Assembly (NCBI RefSeq): GCF_002803085.1
Contig: NZ_NNBJ01000024.1
Location: 1 to 64,000 of the forward strand
Length of the DNA stretch: 64,000 nucleotides
Origin: Streptomyces sp. CB01201
Lineage (GTDB): Bacteria > Actinomycetota > Actinomycetes > Streptomycetales > Streptomycetaceae
Direction: 5' to 3'
The notes below the pieces were generated by a model that did not search any database, was not told where the DNA came from, and saw only the letters and a program-made list of their open reading frames with translations. Each line of letters begins with the position of its first letter. Position 1 is the stretch's first letter. The position numbers were made by a program, and so were the translations under genes. Shown here one piece after another: positions 32,856-40,953 of the stretch.

Positions 32856-32894
32856 CGAAGGGCGCCGCCGGACATGCTCCGGCGACGCCCTTCG
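32856..32894. terminator. hairpin with 15 paired positions
   Basis: CGAAGGGCG (32856-32864) pairs with CGCCCTTCG (32886-32894) and CGCCGG (32866-32871) with CCGGCG (32879-32884) around a single C/A mismatch; loop 7. It lies between the minus-strand zinc-ribbon gene and the next + strand gene. Confidence 0.65.
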
Positions 32895-32982
32895 CCGTCG
32901 CGCGCCCCTCCCCCACGCGCCCTCCCAGCCACCACGGCCCGGGAGGGCGCTCCCCTTCCCGCCCGCGTGATCGGAGAACCCG

Positions 32983-33471
32983 ATGGACCCCCTGCACACC
33001 CAGCACGGCATGCCCGAGTCCGAGGCCGCCGCCGAAGCCCGCCGCCTCATCGACGCCTGGGCGGCCCAGCCCGTCCTCCACCACCCCACCTCGTTCCGCG
33101 ACGAGACCGAGCCGCCGGCTTTCGGCCCCACCCCGCCCGTGAAGCAGGAGGACAGGCGGATCGTCCCGGCCTGGGCGGCCGGGATCGCGGTGGCCTCCAT
33201 CGGGGTGGGCGCCGGGATCACCGGCATCGGCTGCGGGGCCTGGCTCGCGCTCCAGGGCCTGGCCTCCGTCACGTTGAACAGCGTCCTCATGGTCACCCTG
33301 CCGTTCGCGGGCCTGGCCATGGCCGCCACCGCCATCGGCGGCGCGATCAGCAAGGCCCGCGCGGCCGTCACCAACGTCTTCGAGGGTCCGGTCACCCACC
33401 ACACCGAGATCCACAACAACAGCACCACGCGCGGTGCGTTCTTCGCCCGCACCCGCAACGAGATCCGCTGA
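32983..33471 (+). CDS. two-span membrane protein of the transfer region (Spd-like)
   Basis: 162 aa, ATG at 32983. A soluble N-terminus (~60 residues) precedes two membrane helices (IVPAWAAGIAVASIGVGAGITGIGCGAW region and LNSVLMVTLPFAGLAMAATAI), then a polar tail with His and Asn (HHTEIHNNSTTRG). It resembles SpdA/SpdB-type spread proteins in topology. Next gene begins 43 bp later. Confidence 0.7.
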   Translation: MDPLHTQHGMPESEAAAEARRLIDAWAAQPVLHHPTSFRDETEPPAFGPTPPVKQEDRRIVPAWAAGIAVASIGVGAGITGIGCGAWLALQGLASVTLNSVLMVTLPFAGLAMAATAIGGAISKARAAVTNVFEGPVTHHTEIHNNSTTRGAFFARTRNEIR

Positions 33472-33514
33472 CCCCGCCCCACCACCGCCCTCCGGCCAAA
33501 GGAGCAGTCACGCC

Positions 33515-34321
33515 ATGACCCACCACGACAAGCCCGTCAACGGCCAGGACCAGCCGTCCTTCCTCGACGTCCTCAAGCAGCTGCCGCCCGTACCTCCGGC
33601 CCCCGAGCTGGCCCCCGAGCTGGCCCCCGAGCTGGCCCCCGAGCCCGCCGGGCGGCTCGCGTGGCTGCGCGCCGCCTGGAAGGAGTCGTGGGAGGAGGGC
33701 GGCTTCCTCTACCAGCGGTGGGAGGAGATCGGCCAGGTCCGGCACAGCAGCTGGCACGAAGTCGCCAACTGGATCAAGGCGGCTGCACTGTTCGCCGGGA
33801 TCAGTGTCATCGTGCTGATGCTGGACGCGGCCGGCGACGTCGCCGACGCCGCGCTCCAGGGCCTGTCCGCCGTCCCGGCCACCAGCGGCGGCGACGGCAG
33901 CGGCCTGTGGGGAACGGTCGACCACCCCGTCCGCGTGTTCCTCGCCGACCAGGCCGCGCACCTGGCCGTCGCCCCGGCCGCCCTGTACGCGTTCTGGCAA
34001 CTCACTGGTCTGCTCGGCCTGGTCGGCGGGTTCTTCGGCAACGCCGGCGCCCGCATCGCGTGGGGGCTGTTCGGCATCGGCAGCCTTTCGATGATCTGGT
34101 CCACGGCCCCGGCCGGAGGCCGCGCGGCCGCCACCGGGCTCGCCGCTCTCATGTGGGCGCTGGCCAGCATCTTCGCCCTGCGCGGCCTGTCCCTGCGGCC
34201 CGTCGTCCACAACCACCCGCCGCAGTACCAGTTCAGCCCCGCGCTCCACCTGCACGCCACGCTCCCCGCCCCCACCCCGGCGGGCGACGAACCCGACAAC
34301 GTCCACCCGCTCCAGCGCTGA
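33515..34321 (+). CDS. multi-span membrane protein of the transfer region
   Basis: 268 aa from the ATG at 33515 with AAAGGAGC upstream. The N-terminus has a Pro-rich stretch with three E-L-A-P repeats, then an amphipathic Trp-rich region (WKESWEEGGFLYQRWEEIG). About five hydrophobic segments follow (AAALFAGISVIVLMLDAAG, LAVAPAALYAFWQLTGLLGLVG, LFGIGSLSMIW, GLAALMWALASIFAL). The tail is His/Pro-rich. No family name; likely a Spd-type membrane component. Confidence 0.7.
   Translation: MTHHDKPVNGQDQPSFLDVLKQLPPVPPAPELAPELAPELAPEPAGRLAWLRAAWKESWEEGGFLYQRWEEIGQVRHSSWHEVANWIKAAALFAGISVIVLMLDAAGDVADAALQGLSAVPATSGGDGSGLWGTVDHPVRVFLADQAAHLAVAPAALYAFWQLTGLLGLVGGFFGNAGARIAWGLFGIGSLSMIWSTAPAGGRAAATGLAALMWALASIFALRGLSLRPVVHNHPPQYQFSPALHLHATLPAPTPAGDEPDNVHPLQR
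33605..33640 (+). repeat. three tandem 12-bp repeats
   Basis: GAGCTGGCCCCC occurs three times head to tail (33605, 33617, 33629), encoding E-L-A-P repeats. Copy number could vary between strains by slippage. Confidence 0.85.
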
Positions 34322-34339
34322 CCTCCGGTCGCTCCGCCT

Positions 34340-34383
34340 GGCCCTCGCCCCTCCCCCGCCACTGCGGGGGCAGGGCGAGGGCC
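34340..34383 (+). terminator. hairpin terminator
   Basis: 11-bp stem GGCCCTCGCCC (34340-34350) with its complement (34373-34383) and internal C5/G5 pairing; 18 bases after the stop of the membrane protein gene. Confidence 0.75.
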
Positions 34384-34437
34384 GGACAGGCCGCCCGGCC
34401 CCCGCACCACGACGAACTCCCTCAAGGAGGAAACACG

Positions 34438-34667
34438 TTGGCGAAGCCCCCGAAAGCCATCGGCCCGGTCACCGAGATGCCCACGGGAGCTGGTGGAAGA
34501 CCAACCGGCACCTGGTGCTGCTCGTGCTCGGCGTAGTTCTCGGCTGGCAGCTGAGCAGCGGCACCAGCGGCGCCGACCCCCAGCCCGCCAAGCCCTGCCC
34601 CACCCACACCGCACCCAGCCCCAGCACCACCGTGCGCCCGCTTCCTGGGCTCACCCACGCGCCCTGA
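34438..34667 (+). pseudogene. small membrane protein, frameshifted
   Basis: A strong AAGGAGGAAA site precedes TTG at 34438, which opens LAKPPKAIGPVTEMPTG. A different frame then carries SWWKTNRHLVLLVLGVVLGWQLSSG, a clear membrane anchor, followed by a Pro/Thr-rich tail ending at 34667. One base of frame change near 34480-34490 would join both into a ~75-aa protein. Either a mutation or a sequencing error; programmed frameshifting is possible but no slippery run is obvious. Confidence 0.6.
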
Positions 34668-34762
34668 CCCTGCCCCCGCCAGCTGCTCAACGCGCCCGCC
34701 GCACCGGCCCGGTACGGCGGGCGCAGCACTGCCCCGCCCACACCGCCCTGGAGGAACCCGTC

Positions 34763-34912
34763 GTGCTCGTGCCCCGCCCGCGCCGCCTCATCGGCCGGCC
34801 CCGCCCACAGCGCCCCGGCCCCCGCTACCCGCACCGCCCCAACCGGCTGCCCGGTACCTGGAGCCCGGGATGCCCCGGCCGCGGCAGGGACGTCCGCGCC
34901 ACGAGGTCGTGA
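34763..34912 (+). CDS. small Arg/Pro-rich basic protein
   Basis: 49 aa from the GTG at 34763 with GGAGG 8 bases ahead. Sequence begins VLVPRPRRLIGRPRPQRPG and stays rich in Arg, Pro and Gly with one Cys. The strong ribosome-binding site argues for translation, but low complexity in high-GC DNA makes it uncertain. Confidence 0.45.
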   Translation: MLVPRPRRLIGRPRPQRPGPRYPHRPNRLPGTWSPGCPGRGRDVRATRS

Positions 34913-34921
34913 AGGTGGCGC

Positions 34922-34943
34922 GCAGCGCCACGTTGTTGCCAAC
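34922..34943 (+). repeat. direct repeat shared with 11192-11214
   Basis: CCACGTTGTTGCC at 34928-34940 is identical to 11199-11211, and the flanks (GCAGCG before, AC after) also agree. The two copies bracket the replication and transfer modules. It could mark ends of an inserted unit, but 13 exact bases is weak evidence. Confidence 0.3.
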
Positions 34944-35116
34944 TGGAGTTCACGCAGGTTCCGCGAGACGTACCTCGGTCAAATCAGCGCAAGTATGCGG
35001 GTGAGCACCCTGCACCAGGCGAATCAGCGAGCGTACGAGGTTCTCGCGATCACGGGCGGATTCGGCGAGCAGAGCCAGGAACTTGCACGTGATTGCGGAA
35101 ATTCGGAAGTCGCGCG

Positions 35117-35587
35117 TCAGGCAATCCACGCCTCGCCGTGTCGATGCCGGTCCAACCCCACTGCTGAGAACTCGTCCTCGCCAGCGCTTACCCATACGCC
35201 CAACTGCCGCAGCGCTTGAGAGATCGGACTGCCGACAGGCGGAAAGGGCTGTCGCTCCTCCACGTGGAGCGGTCCGAGCACGATGTCGCCGCCGTTCCAC
35301 ACGGCAGCCCGTTGCTCGCCTACGCCGCCGAAGTACTCGGCTTCCACGTAGGCCACCGGCCCGCCGGCTGACCAGGCAGCAAGGGTCCTTTCGAACCCGC
35401 CTGGCAGCCCCCAGAACCCCAACGTGCCGACACCACTGCCGTCGGCGACCGAATCGAACAGCGCGTCCGTCATCGGCATCAGTGAGAGGCCATGTCCGAT
35501 CGACGCCAGTCGGGCGGCAGGCAGGTCCCGCGCCGCGCCACGCAGCGCCTCCCCATCAGCGATCACTGCTCGCAGGTCGTAGCTCAT
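35117..35587 (-). CDS. hypothetical protein
   Basis: 156 aa from the ATG at 35587, preceded by GGAGGGG. It has a predicted mixed alpha/beta fold: MSYDLRAVIADGEALRG, ASIGHGLSLMPMTDALFDSV, VAYVEAEYFGGVGEQRAAVWNGGDIVLG, ending ISQALRQLGV. The aromatic/Gly pattern is like small phage-defence or immunity-type proteins but no family is recognised. Stand-alone gene. Confidence 0.65.
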   Translation of the reverse strand: MSYDLRAVIADGEALRGAARDLPAARLASIGHGLSLMPMTDALFDSVADGSGVGTLGFWGLPGGFERTLAAWSAGGPVAYVEAEYFGGVGEQRAAVWNGGDIVLGPLHVEERQPFPPVGSPISQALRQLGVWVSAGEDEFSAVGLDRHRHGEAWIA

Positions 35588-36000
35588 CCCAAGCCCCCTC
35601 CAGATCGGAGGTCCCATCTTGTCTCACACCGCGAGGTGGAACCCGCACGGTACCGCCGCTCAGAACCACCGCACCCCCGGCAAGTTCTCACCGGACCACC
35701 GTGCAGATCCCCCGAACCCGCTGGTTTCCGAGTTCGACCGCGGCGCGGTTCCCCCTGGGCTCGTTACGCGCAGGGCTCTTTGCGCCATAAACCTCAACCC
35801 CGGCCACAACGCCGGCCCGGTGGCGATTTTGTGCTGCAAGCTCTGCGCGACCCGGCCAGACTGGTCCTGCCGTCACCCGACACGCGGCTACCTTCTGCGC
35901 GTCGACCCAGGCACGCTGGCAGCTTGATCAGACAGCCAGCACAACACCGTGGCTGTTCCCCGGCCAGGAGCCCGCCCGCCCTCTCGGAGCTACCTACCTC
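35588..36000. other. intergenic region, no gene seen
   Basis: About 410 bp without a convincing gene. It links the leftward hypothetical gene to a recombinase fragment at 36001 and probably contains decayed DNA of the lost 5' part of that recombinase. Confidence 0.4.
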
Positions 36001-36186
36001 AATTTGAAGCTCCGCCGACACGGCATTGCGCCCCGCGCCGGCCGCAACAACGCGCGTCTCGCGCTGGCCACAGACCTGCCGGCGTCCGTCCTCGCCGACT
36101 TCACCGGCACCAGCAACGCCACCCGCTGGACCGGATACGCCAGACGCGACTGGCTCGACTACATCGCGGCCCGCGCACGGGTCTGA
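36001..36186 (+). pseudogene. tyrosine recombinase-like, C-terminal fragment
   Basis: About 60 residues reading LRRHGIAPRAGRNNARLAL, LPASVLADFTGTSNATRWTG and YARRDWLDYIAARA match the C-terminal end of a family of Streptomyces site-specific integrase/recombinase proteins. Everything upstream (the SAM-like and catalytic regions) is missing, so this is a remnant. Confidence 0.6.
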
Positions 36187-36242
36187 CTGTTTCCAAGTGT
36201 GCCGGCAATGGAGCAGAGAGATCACAACGAGATGCGAGGCCG

Positions 36243-36866
36243 TCATATTGGCTCGGCGCATTCATGGACGACGGCATAAAGCTGACGAATCAGGCTCAAG
36301 GAGGAGGGGAGAGGGTCTGGGTTGGCCTGCATGTGAGGCGCGTCGTGGAGCCACTGCTGCCACAGGCCGTCCAGGCCCAGGAAGCGGTCGGCTTGATCGT
36401 TTCCAAGATTCAGGCTGATGAACTGGAGAGCACCCATGACGACGGTCTGGTCGTACCCGAGGTCAGGGCGGCAGAGGTAGCGATCAAGGTAGGTGGCGAG
36501 CAGATCAGCATCGCGCTCCGTTCCGAAAGTGGCCAGGGCCACGCAGTAGGCCAGCCCAGCACAGCAGCCCTCGCTGGCCAGCAGGAGTTCTCCGATGCGC
36601 TCGCGAAACTCGGTCCGTCGAGAGACGGCTACGAGCCAAGCTGCCGTTCTCCGTTCGCGCCAGCTGCCCTCAAGAAGGGTGGCGATCTCATCCGCGGTGA
36701 TGAGTCCTGCATCCTCGCGGAGGTCGTGTATGAACCGGTCGTACTCAGGGCTTCGCATGCGTAGCAAGCTGCCTCCGAGCTTCAGATGGCGGCGTCGCTC
36801 ACCCTCGGGCGTGACATAGCGGCGAACCAGGGCCAGCAGTTCGGGATCCTCGTGGGCATGGCGCAT
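36243..36866 (-). CDS. DUF6000-like protein
   Basis: 207 aa from the ATG at 36866 (an upstream GTG-type extension is possible). Recognisable conserved segments are VRRYVTPEG, RHLKLGGSLLRM, ITADEIATLLEGSWRERRTAAWLVAV and EGCCAGLAYCVALATFG, then YLDRYLCRPDLGYDQTVVMGAL. I recall this pattern as the actinobacterial DUF6000 family, of unknown function and often near toxin or defence loci. It lies between two recombinase tails, suggesting insertion as a mobile cassette. Confidence 0.6.
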   Translation of the reverse strand: MRHAHEDPELLALVRRYVTPEGERRRHLKLGGSLLRMRSPEYDRFIHDLREDAGLITADEIATLLEGSWRERRTAAWLVAVSRRTEFRERIGELLLASEGCCAGLAYCVALATFGTERDADLLATYLDRYLCRPDLGYDQTVVMGALQFISLNLGNDQADRFLGLDGLWQQWLHDAPHMQANPDPLPSSLSLIRQLYAVVHECAEPI

Positions 36867-36932
36867 CACAGGACCGATCCTGCCTCGCTGGTGCACAACG
36901 AGGCCACCCTCTTCTTGCGCTGCTCGTTCGCT

Positions 36933-37009
36933 GCTCTCACCGGGACCAGCGCGGCAGACTGGTCAAGTTCGTCGAACACGATTGGACCGGCTACATCAGC
37001 AGCCGATGA
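36933..37009 (+). pseudogene. second recombinase-like C-terminal scrap, frameshifted
   Basis: One frame gives ALTGTSAA and another RLVKFVEHDWTGYISSR then stop (TGA at 37007-37009). Together they resemble the end of the fragment at 36001-36186 (FTGTSNATRW...DWLDYIAAR). The IS630 element starts 12 bp downstream. Confidence 0.4.
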
Positions 37010-37020
37010 AGCGGCAGCTA

Positions 37021-38259
37021 GTGCTGTGACCACATAGGTTCACCGGTTTCTGCCCGGTGGCTGAGCCTGCCCGGATTGGATGGCGGGGATCTGTCCGTTC
37101 GGGTGGGGAGGCATGGTGGCGCCACCAGTCAGGGTCCGCAGGATGACCGAGCAGGAGGGGCAGAGGCTGCAGCAGATCGTGCGCCGGGGCAGCACCAGCA
37201 CGGTGCGCTATCGGCGGGCGATGATGCTGCTGGCCTCGGCCGGCGGGAACACAGTGCCGGTAATCGCCCGGCTGGTGGCCGCGGACGAGGACACCGTCCG
37301 CGACGTCATCCACCACTTCAACGAGATCGGCCTAGCCTGCCTGGACCCTCGGTGGGCGGGAGGCCGTCCCCGCCTACTGACGCCTGACGACGAGGACCTC
37401 GTCGTGGCGACGGCCACCACCCGCCCGACCAGGCTCGGCAAACCGTTCACCCGCTGGTCGATCCGCAATCTCGCCGAGCACCTGCAGCGCCTGCCATCGG
37501 GGCCGATCCGTATTGGCCGCGAGGCGCTGCGCTGCTTACTGTCCCGCCGCGGGATCACCTTCCAGCGCACCAAGACCTGGAAGGAGTCACCGGATCCCCG
37601 CTTCGAGGCGAAGCTGGCGCGGATCGAATTCGCGTTGCACGAGCGGCCGGATAGGACCTTCGCCTTCGACGAGTTCGGGCCGCTCGGTATCCGGCCTACC
37701 GCCGGATCCTGCTGGGCCCAGCTGAGCAATCCGGACCGATTGCCGGCCACCTACCACCGCACCCACGGCGTCACCTACTTCCACGGCTGCTACGCCGTGG
37801 GCACCGATCGGCTATGGGGCGTCAACCGGCGCCGCAAAGGCGCCAGCCCCACCCTCACCGCGCTCAAGTCGATTCGGGCGGCCCGTCCGGATGGCGCCCC
37901 GATCTACGTCATCCTGGACAACCTGTCCGCGCACTGCGGCACGAAGATCCGCGCCTGGGCGGCCCGCAACAAGGTCGAGCTATGTTTCACCCCGACCTAC
38001 GCCTCCTGGGCCAACCCGATCGAGGCGCACTTCGGGCCGCTGCGGCAGTTCACCCTGGCCAACTCCAACCACCCGAACCACCCGGTGCAGACCCGGGCCC
38101 TGCACGCCTACCTGCGCTGGCGCAACGCCAACGCCCGACACCCCGACATACTCGCCGCCCAACGCAAGGAACGCGCCCGCATCCGCAGCGAAAAGGGCAT
38201 CCGCTGGGGCGGCAGACCACTACCGGCAGCGGCCTGACGACCCAACCCCACCACGGCAC
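37021..38259 (+). mobile_element. IS630-family insertion sequence, intact
   Basis: 1239 bp between TA dinucleotides (37019-37020 and 38260-38261), the usual IS630 target duplication. The ends are short imperfect inverted repeats (GTGCTGTG on the left; GTGCCGTG on the right, read inward). It contains one complete transposase gene. Confidence 0.7.
37113..38237 (+). CDS. IS630-family transposase
   Basis: 374 aa from the ATG at 37113; an upstream ATG at 37080 is possible. The N-terminus has helix-turn-helix character (YRRAMMLLASAGGNTVPVIARLVAADEDTVRDVIHHF). The DDE core is complete: FAFDEFGPLGI with the first Asp, VILDNLSAHCGTKI with the second, and WANPIEAHFGPL with the Glu. Typical family length ~350-380. 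It moves by cut-and-paste into TA targets and appears active in principle because no stops or frameshifts are present. Confidence 0.93.
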   Translation: MVAPPVRVRRMTEQEGQRLQQIVRRGSTSTVRYRRAMMLLASAGGNTVPVIARLVAADEDTVRDVIHHFNEIGLACLDPRWAGGRPRLLTPDDEDLVVATATTRPTRLGKPFTRWSIRNLAEHLQRLPSGPIRIGREALRCLLSRRGITFQRTKTWKESPDPRFEAKLARIEFALHERPDRTFAFDEFGPLGIRPTAGSCWAQLSNPDRLPATYHRTHGVTYFHGCYAVGTDRLWGVNRRRKGASPTLTALKSIRAARPDGAPIYVILDNLSAHCGTKIRAWAARNKVELCFTPTYASWANPIEAHFGPLRQFTLANSNHPNHPVQTRALHAYLRWRNANARHPDILAAQRKERARIRSEKGIRWGGRPLPAAA

Positions 38260-38942
38260 TACGAGTTCGCGGCCTCCGCCAGGATGCGCGCGAGCTCGTG
38301 GGGGCAGGTAGCCATCGGCCAGTGGCCCGAGTCGAGGTCCACGTACTCAAGGTGGGCCGCGCGGGCGAGGTCAGGGCTCTCGCCGGCGGCGATCCACTCC
38401 TTGGCCTGGGCGGGGGTGAACTCGGGGCAGATGAGCACAACTGGGACGTCAAAACGGCGCTCGTCGGTCAGGCGCATGACTCCCCGGGCGACCCCCTCGG
38501 GGACAGGAACAGCGGCGGACGCAAGGCGATCCCTGGTCTCCTGGTCCAGGTCGGCGGAGTCCGCTCCCTCGAACGGGCCCCAGCCGGGGAACGGCATGGT
38601 GCCGCCCTCAATCGCGAAGTGATCGGCGTAAGCCTGCCCGTCTGCGGCAGGGAAGCCGCCGATCAGTGCGACCTTGGCCACCTTCTCTGGTCGCGCGTCG
38701 GCGGCCAGCCAAGCCAGGCTCGACGCAGCGGAGTGCCCCACCACCAGGAGCTTCCCCGGTGCCGCGTCAACCACGTCAAGCACTGCTGCCAGCTGGTCAT
38801 CGAGCGTCGCGGAGACGGTGCCATCGCCCTGGCCGGGGAGGGTGAGCGGCACGGGACGGTGGCCGAGTGCACTGAGTTCGGGCACGACCTCGTCCCATGC
38901 GGATCCGTCGAACCACAGGCCGGCAATGAGCAAGATGTCCAC
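38259..38942 (-). CDS. alpha/beta hydrolase fold protein
   Basis: 227 aa, ATG at 38942. Nucleophile elbow VVGHSAASSLAW (Ser ~70), early ILLIAGLWFDGSAWDEVVP with oxyanion-type residues, catalytic His probably in VDLDSGHWPM near 210. Similar to esterase/haloperoxidase-like hydrolases of 220-230 aa. The TAG stop uses the TA target duplication of the adjoining IS630, so the natural C-terminus may have been trimmed by a few residues, though the last helix ELARILAEAA appears complete. Confidence 0.85.
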   Translation of the reverse strand: MDILLIAGLWFDGSAWDEVVPELSALGHRPVPLTLPGQGDGTVSATLDDQLAAVLDVVDAAPGKLLVVGHSAASSLAWLAADARPEKVAKVALIGGFPAADGQAYADHFAIEGGTMPFPGWGPFEGADSADLDQETRDRLASAAVPVPEGVARGVMRLTDERRFDVPVVLICPEFTPAQAKEWIAAGESPDLARAAHLEYVDLDSGHWPMATCPHELARILAEAANS

Positions 38943-39122
38943 GGATGTTCTCCTGGAGAAGAGTCGGATCTGGCTGCCGGAACGCTATCGGGAGGCTCTG
39001 ACAACGGGCTCAGGCCACCCCAATCCGGCAAACCTTCCCGGTCACAGCACTAGGAAGTCGGTTTCTCTCGTGGATGCGCCCCGGCATCATGGTCGGCGGC
39101 GGCTACAGACGCGAGAGGACGA

Positions 39123-39701
39123 GTGCAGCAGGTGTCTGGAGACGGGCAGGCAGATCTGACGGAGCTGTGGCATCAGCATTGGCCCCATTGCCCACCAGTT
39201 GGGTACAAGCTCCATGACCCGTATCGGGATGTCTGGGTACGTTTTCACAGCCTGCCGGAATCGAAGCGGTACCCGGAGGACGAGAGCGAGTACGCCGTCG
39301 TCCTGGAGCGTTACAACACCGTCCTCGACGAGTTGTTCGCTGGCGCGGACGTGTACGTCATCACTCCGCTCTGGACGACCGAAGCCGAGGTTCCGTCAGT
39401 GGGACCCGGAACGGGGTATTGGCAGAGCCTGCTGGTGGAGGACGATCCCGACCCTGAGTTCCGCACGTACTGCCACCTGTTCGCAGCACGCCGGCCCTGG
39501 CAGCGCGGCTGCATCGACGACTTGCTCCGAGATACCGCCGACGACAAGGTGGCGGGAATCCTCATCACCGATATCCGCATGCAGCGCATCCACCACCCCT
39601 ACGACGGTGGTGCCGACGTCTTCCTCACCACACCCGCAGAACGCGACCGGATGCGCAATCGGCACGCCGACTGGCTTTCCAGTCACCCCTCGGGTCTCTG
39701 A
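39123..39701 (+). CDS. DUF3885-like hypothetical protein
   Basis: 192 aa from a GTG. Characteristic blocks: WVRFHSLPESKRYPEDESEYAVVLERYNTVLDELFAG, VYVITPLWT, RTYCHLFAARRPWQRGCIDDLLRDTADDKVAGILI and HHPYDGGADVFL. I recall these from DUF3885 proteins, whose function is unknown. Independent gene; its end overlaps the end of the convergent YrhB-like gene by 19 bp. Confidence 0.65.
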   Translation: MQQVSGDGQADLTELWHQHWPHCPPVGYKLHDPYRDVWVRFHSLPESKRYPEDESEYAVVLERYNTVLDELFAGADVYVITPLWTTEAEVPSVGPGTGYWQSLLVEDDPDPEFRTYCHLFAARRPWQRGCIDDLLRDTADDKVAGILITDIRMQRIHHPYDGGADVFLTTPAERDRMRNRHADWLSSHPSGL

Positions 39702-40267
39702 CCGGCTCGGATCGCCGCTCCGCTCAGAATGGTCTCCACCGCAAGTACCGGGTTGAGAGGCTCCACGAGCTCCTTGGTGGCGACGGCCACGAGGCGGGCG
39801 GGCGCATCACCCTCCAGCAACGCGCTCACGTACTCAAGGGCTTCCGCGGGCGCGAGCACAGGCAGCCTCTGGCGCAGTGTCCGCACAGCATGCATCCGCC
39901 CGCGTGTAGCGGCGACTCCGCGGAGCGCATCGTATAGATCATCCACCGCGGTCCGCACCGGGAGCCCACGTATCCGGGCTCGGTAGTCGTCCTCCCATGC
40001 CCCGGTCGCCGCGGAGACGACGCCGACCTGATGCAGTCCCCCGTCGACACGGTCGACTAGGTACGGCCCGTTGCCTGCGAGCATGAACTCCGGATTTCGA
40101 GTGCGCACGAACTCCTCGGACGTCCAGGAGACGATCCACACCAGTTCGTGCTCCTCGACGTCCACCACAGCCATGCGCAGTGCCTCCGCACCCGCAGCCC
40201 GCCACCTCTGATAGTCGCGTTCCAGTTGTTCCTCAACGGCCCGAACGGCGGCTTCTCGCTCGATCAC
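39683..40267 (-). CDS. YrhB/Imm35-like domain protein
   Basis: 194 aa from the GTG at 40267, which opens VIEREAAVRAVEEQLERD; the open frame upstream is not conserved. Residues 1-90 fit the YrhB-type domain (VVDVEEHELVWIVSWTSEEFVRTRNPEFMLAGNGPYLVDR), found alone or as immunity proteins to polymorphic toxins. The C-terminal half (GRMHAVRTLRQRLPVLAPAEALEYV onward) is an additional helical region. No toxin gene adjoins it. Confidence 0.65.
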   Translation of the reverse strand: MIEREAAVRAVEEQLERDYQRWRAAGAEALRMAVVDVEEHELVWIVSWTSEEFVRTRNPEFMLAGNGPYLVDRVDGGLHQVGVVSAATGAWEDDYRARIRGLPVRTAVDDLYDALRGVAATRGRMHAVRTLRQRLPVLAPAEALEYVSALLEGDAPARLVAVATKELVEPLNPVLAVETILSGAAIRAGQRPEG

Positions 40268-40525
40268 GCCTGCAGCATTCCGCACGGGACCGGCCCCGGC
40301 CAGTGATTTCCTGCGGCCCGTAGGGACAGCTCCCTGAGCTTCTTGCCCAGGAATACGGCAGCCGCGGAACAAGTGCTCTGCGCCGGTACCGCTGTGCACC
40401 CAGGGCCGCTGAGACCCCTGCGCCCGCGGCTATGAGCCCAGCTCCGACACCTACTTCGCGTCCACGGGAGCCGGTGACTCACCGGCTGGCCGCCTGATCA
40501 ACGAATCCTTCGAAGGAGAGTCACC

Positions 40526-40828
40526 GTGGCTCTGTTCCCCCGCACCGCTCCCGCTTCTGTCCCCGTGCCCGAGAGAGCCCGGACCGCCGTGCTGGCCGCG
40601 GCCGCCGCCGTGCTCAAGACCGGCCGCTGGCGGCTGCACGCAGACCGGCACCGCATCGAGCTCACGCCCCGGCCCCGCCGCTCCTGCCCCGACTGCCGGG
40701 GCGCGGGCGGCTGGTGGGTGGGCGGCGCGAACCCGGAGATGGAGGCGTGCGACTGCTGGGCAGGGCGGCGCGAGCTGCGCATCCGGCTCCTGCCCCTTCC
40801 GGCCCGGCCGGACGAACTGCCCTTCTGA
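40526..40828 (+). CDS. hypothetical plasmid protein with CxxCxGxG-like zinc motif
   Basis: 100 aa from a GTG with GAAGGAGAG upstream. N-terminal helix rich in Ala (ARTAVLAAAAAVLKTGRWRL), then PRRSCPDCRGAGGWWVGG and CDCW, a four-Cys zinc finger of the DnaJ C-x2-C-x-G-x-G kind. First gene of a + strand cargo cluster; followed by a hairpin. Confidence 0.7.
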   Translation: MALFPRTAPASVPVPERARTAVLAAAAAVLKTGRWRLHADRHRIELTPRPRRSCPDCRGAGGWWVGGANPEMEACDCWAGRRELRIRLLPLPARPDELPF

Positions 40829-40833
40829 ACGAC

Positions 40834-40864
40834 CTCCGCCCCGGCCACGCAGGCCGGGGCGGAG
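40834..40864 (+). terminator. hairpin terminator
   Basis: Perfect 13-bp stem (40834-40846 with 40852-40864), 5-base loop, right after the preceding gene. Confidence 0.8.
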
Positions 40865-40953
40865 CCCGCTCACGAGGTCGGCCGCAGCATCGGCAAGAGG
40901 CCGGCCGCCCCACTCCCCTTTCACCCGAAACCCGAGATCAGGAGAACCCCAGC

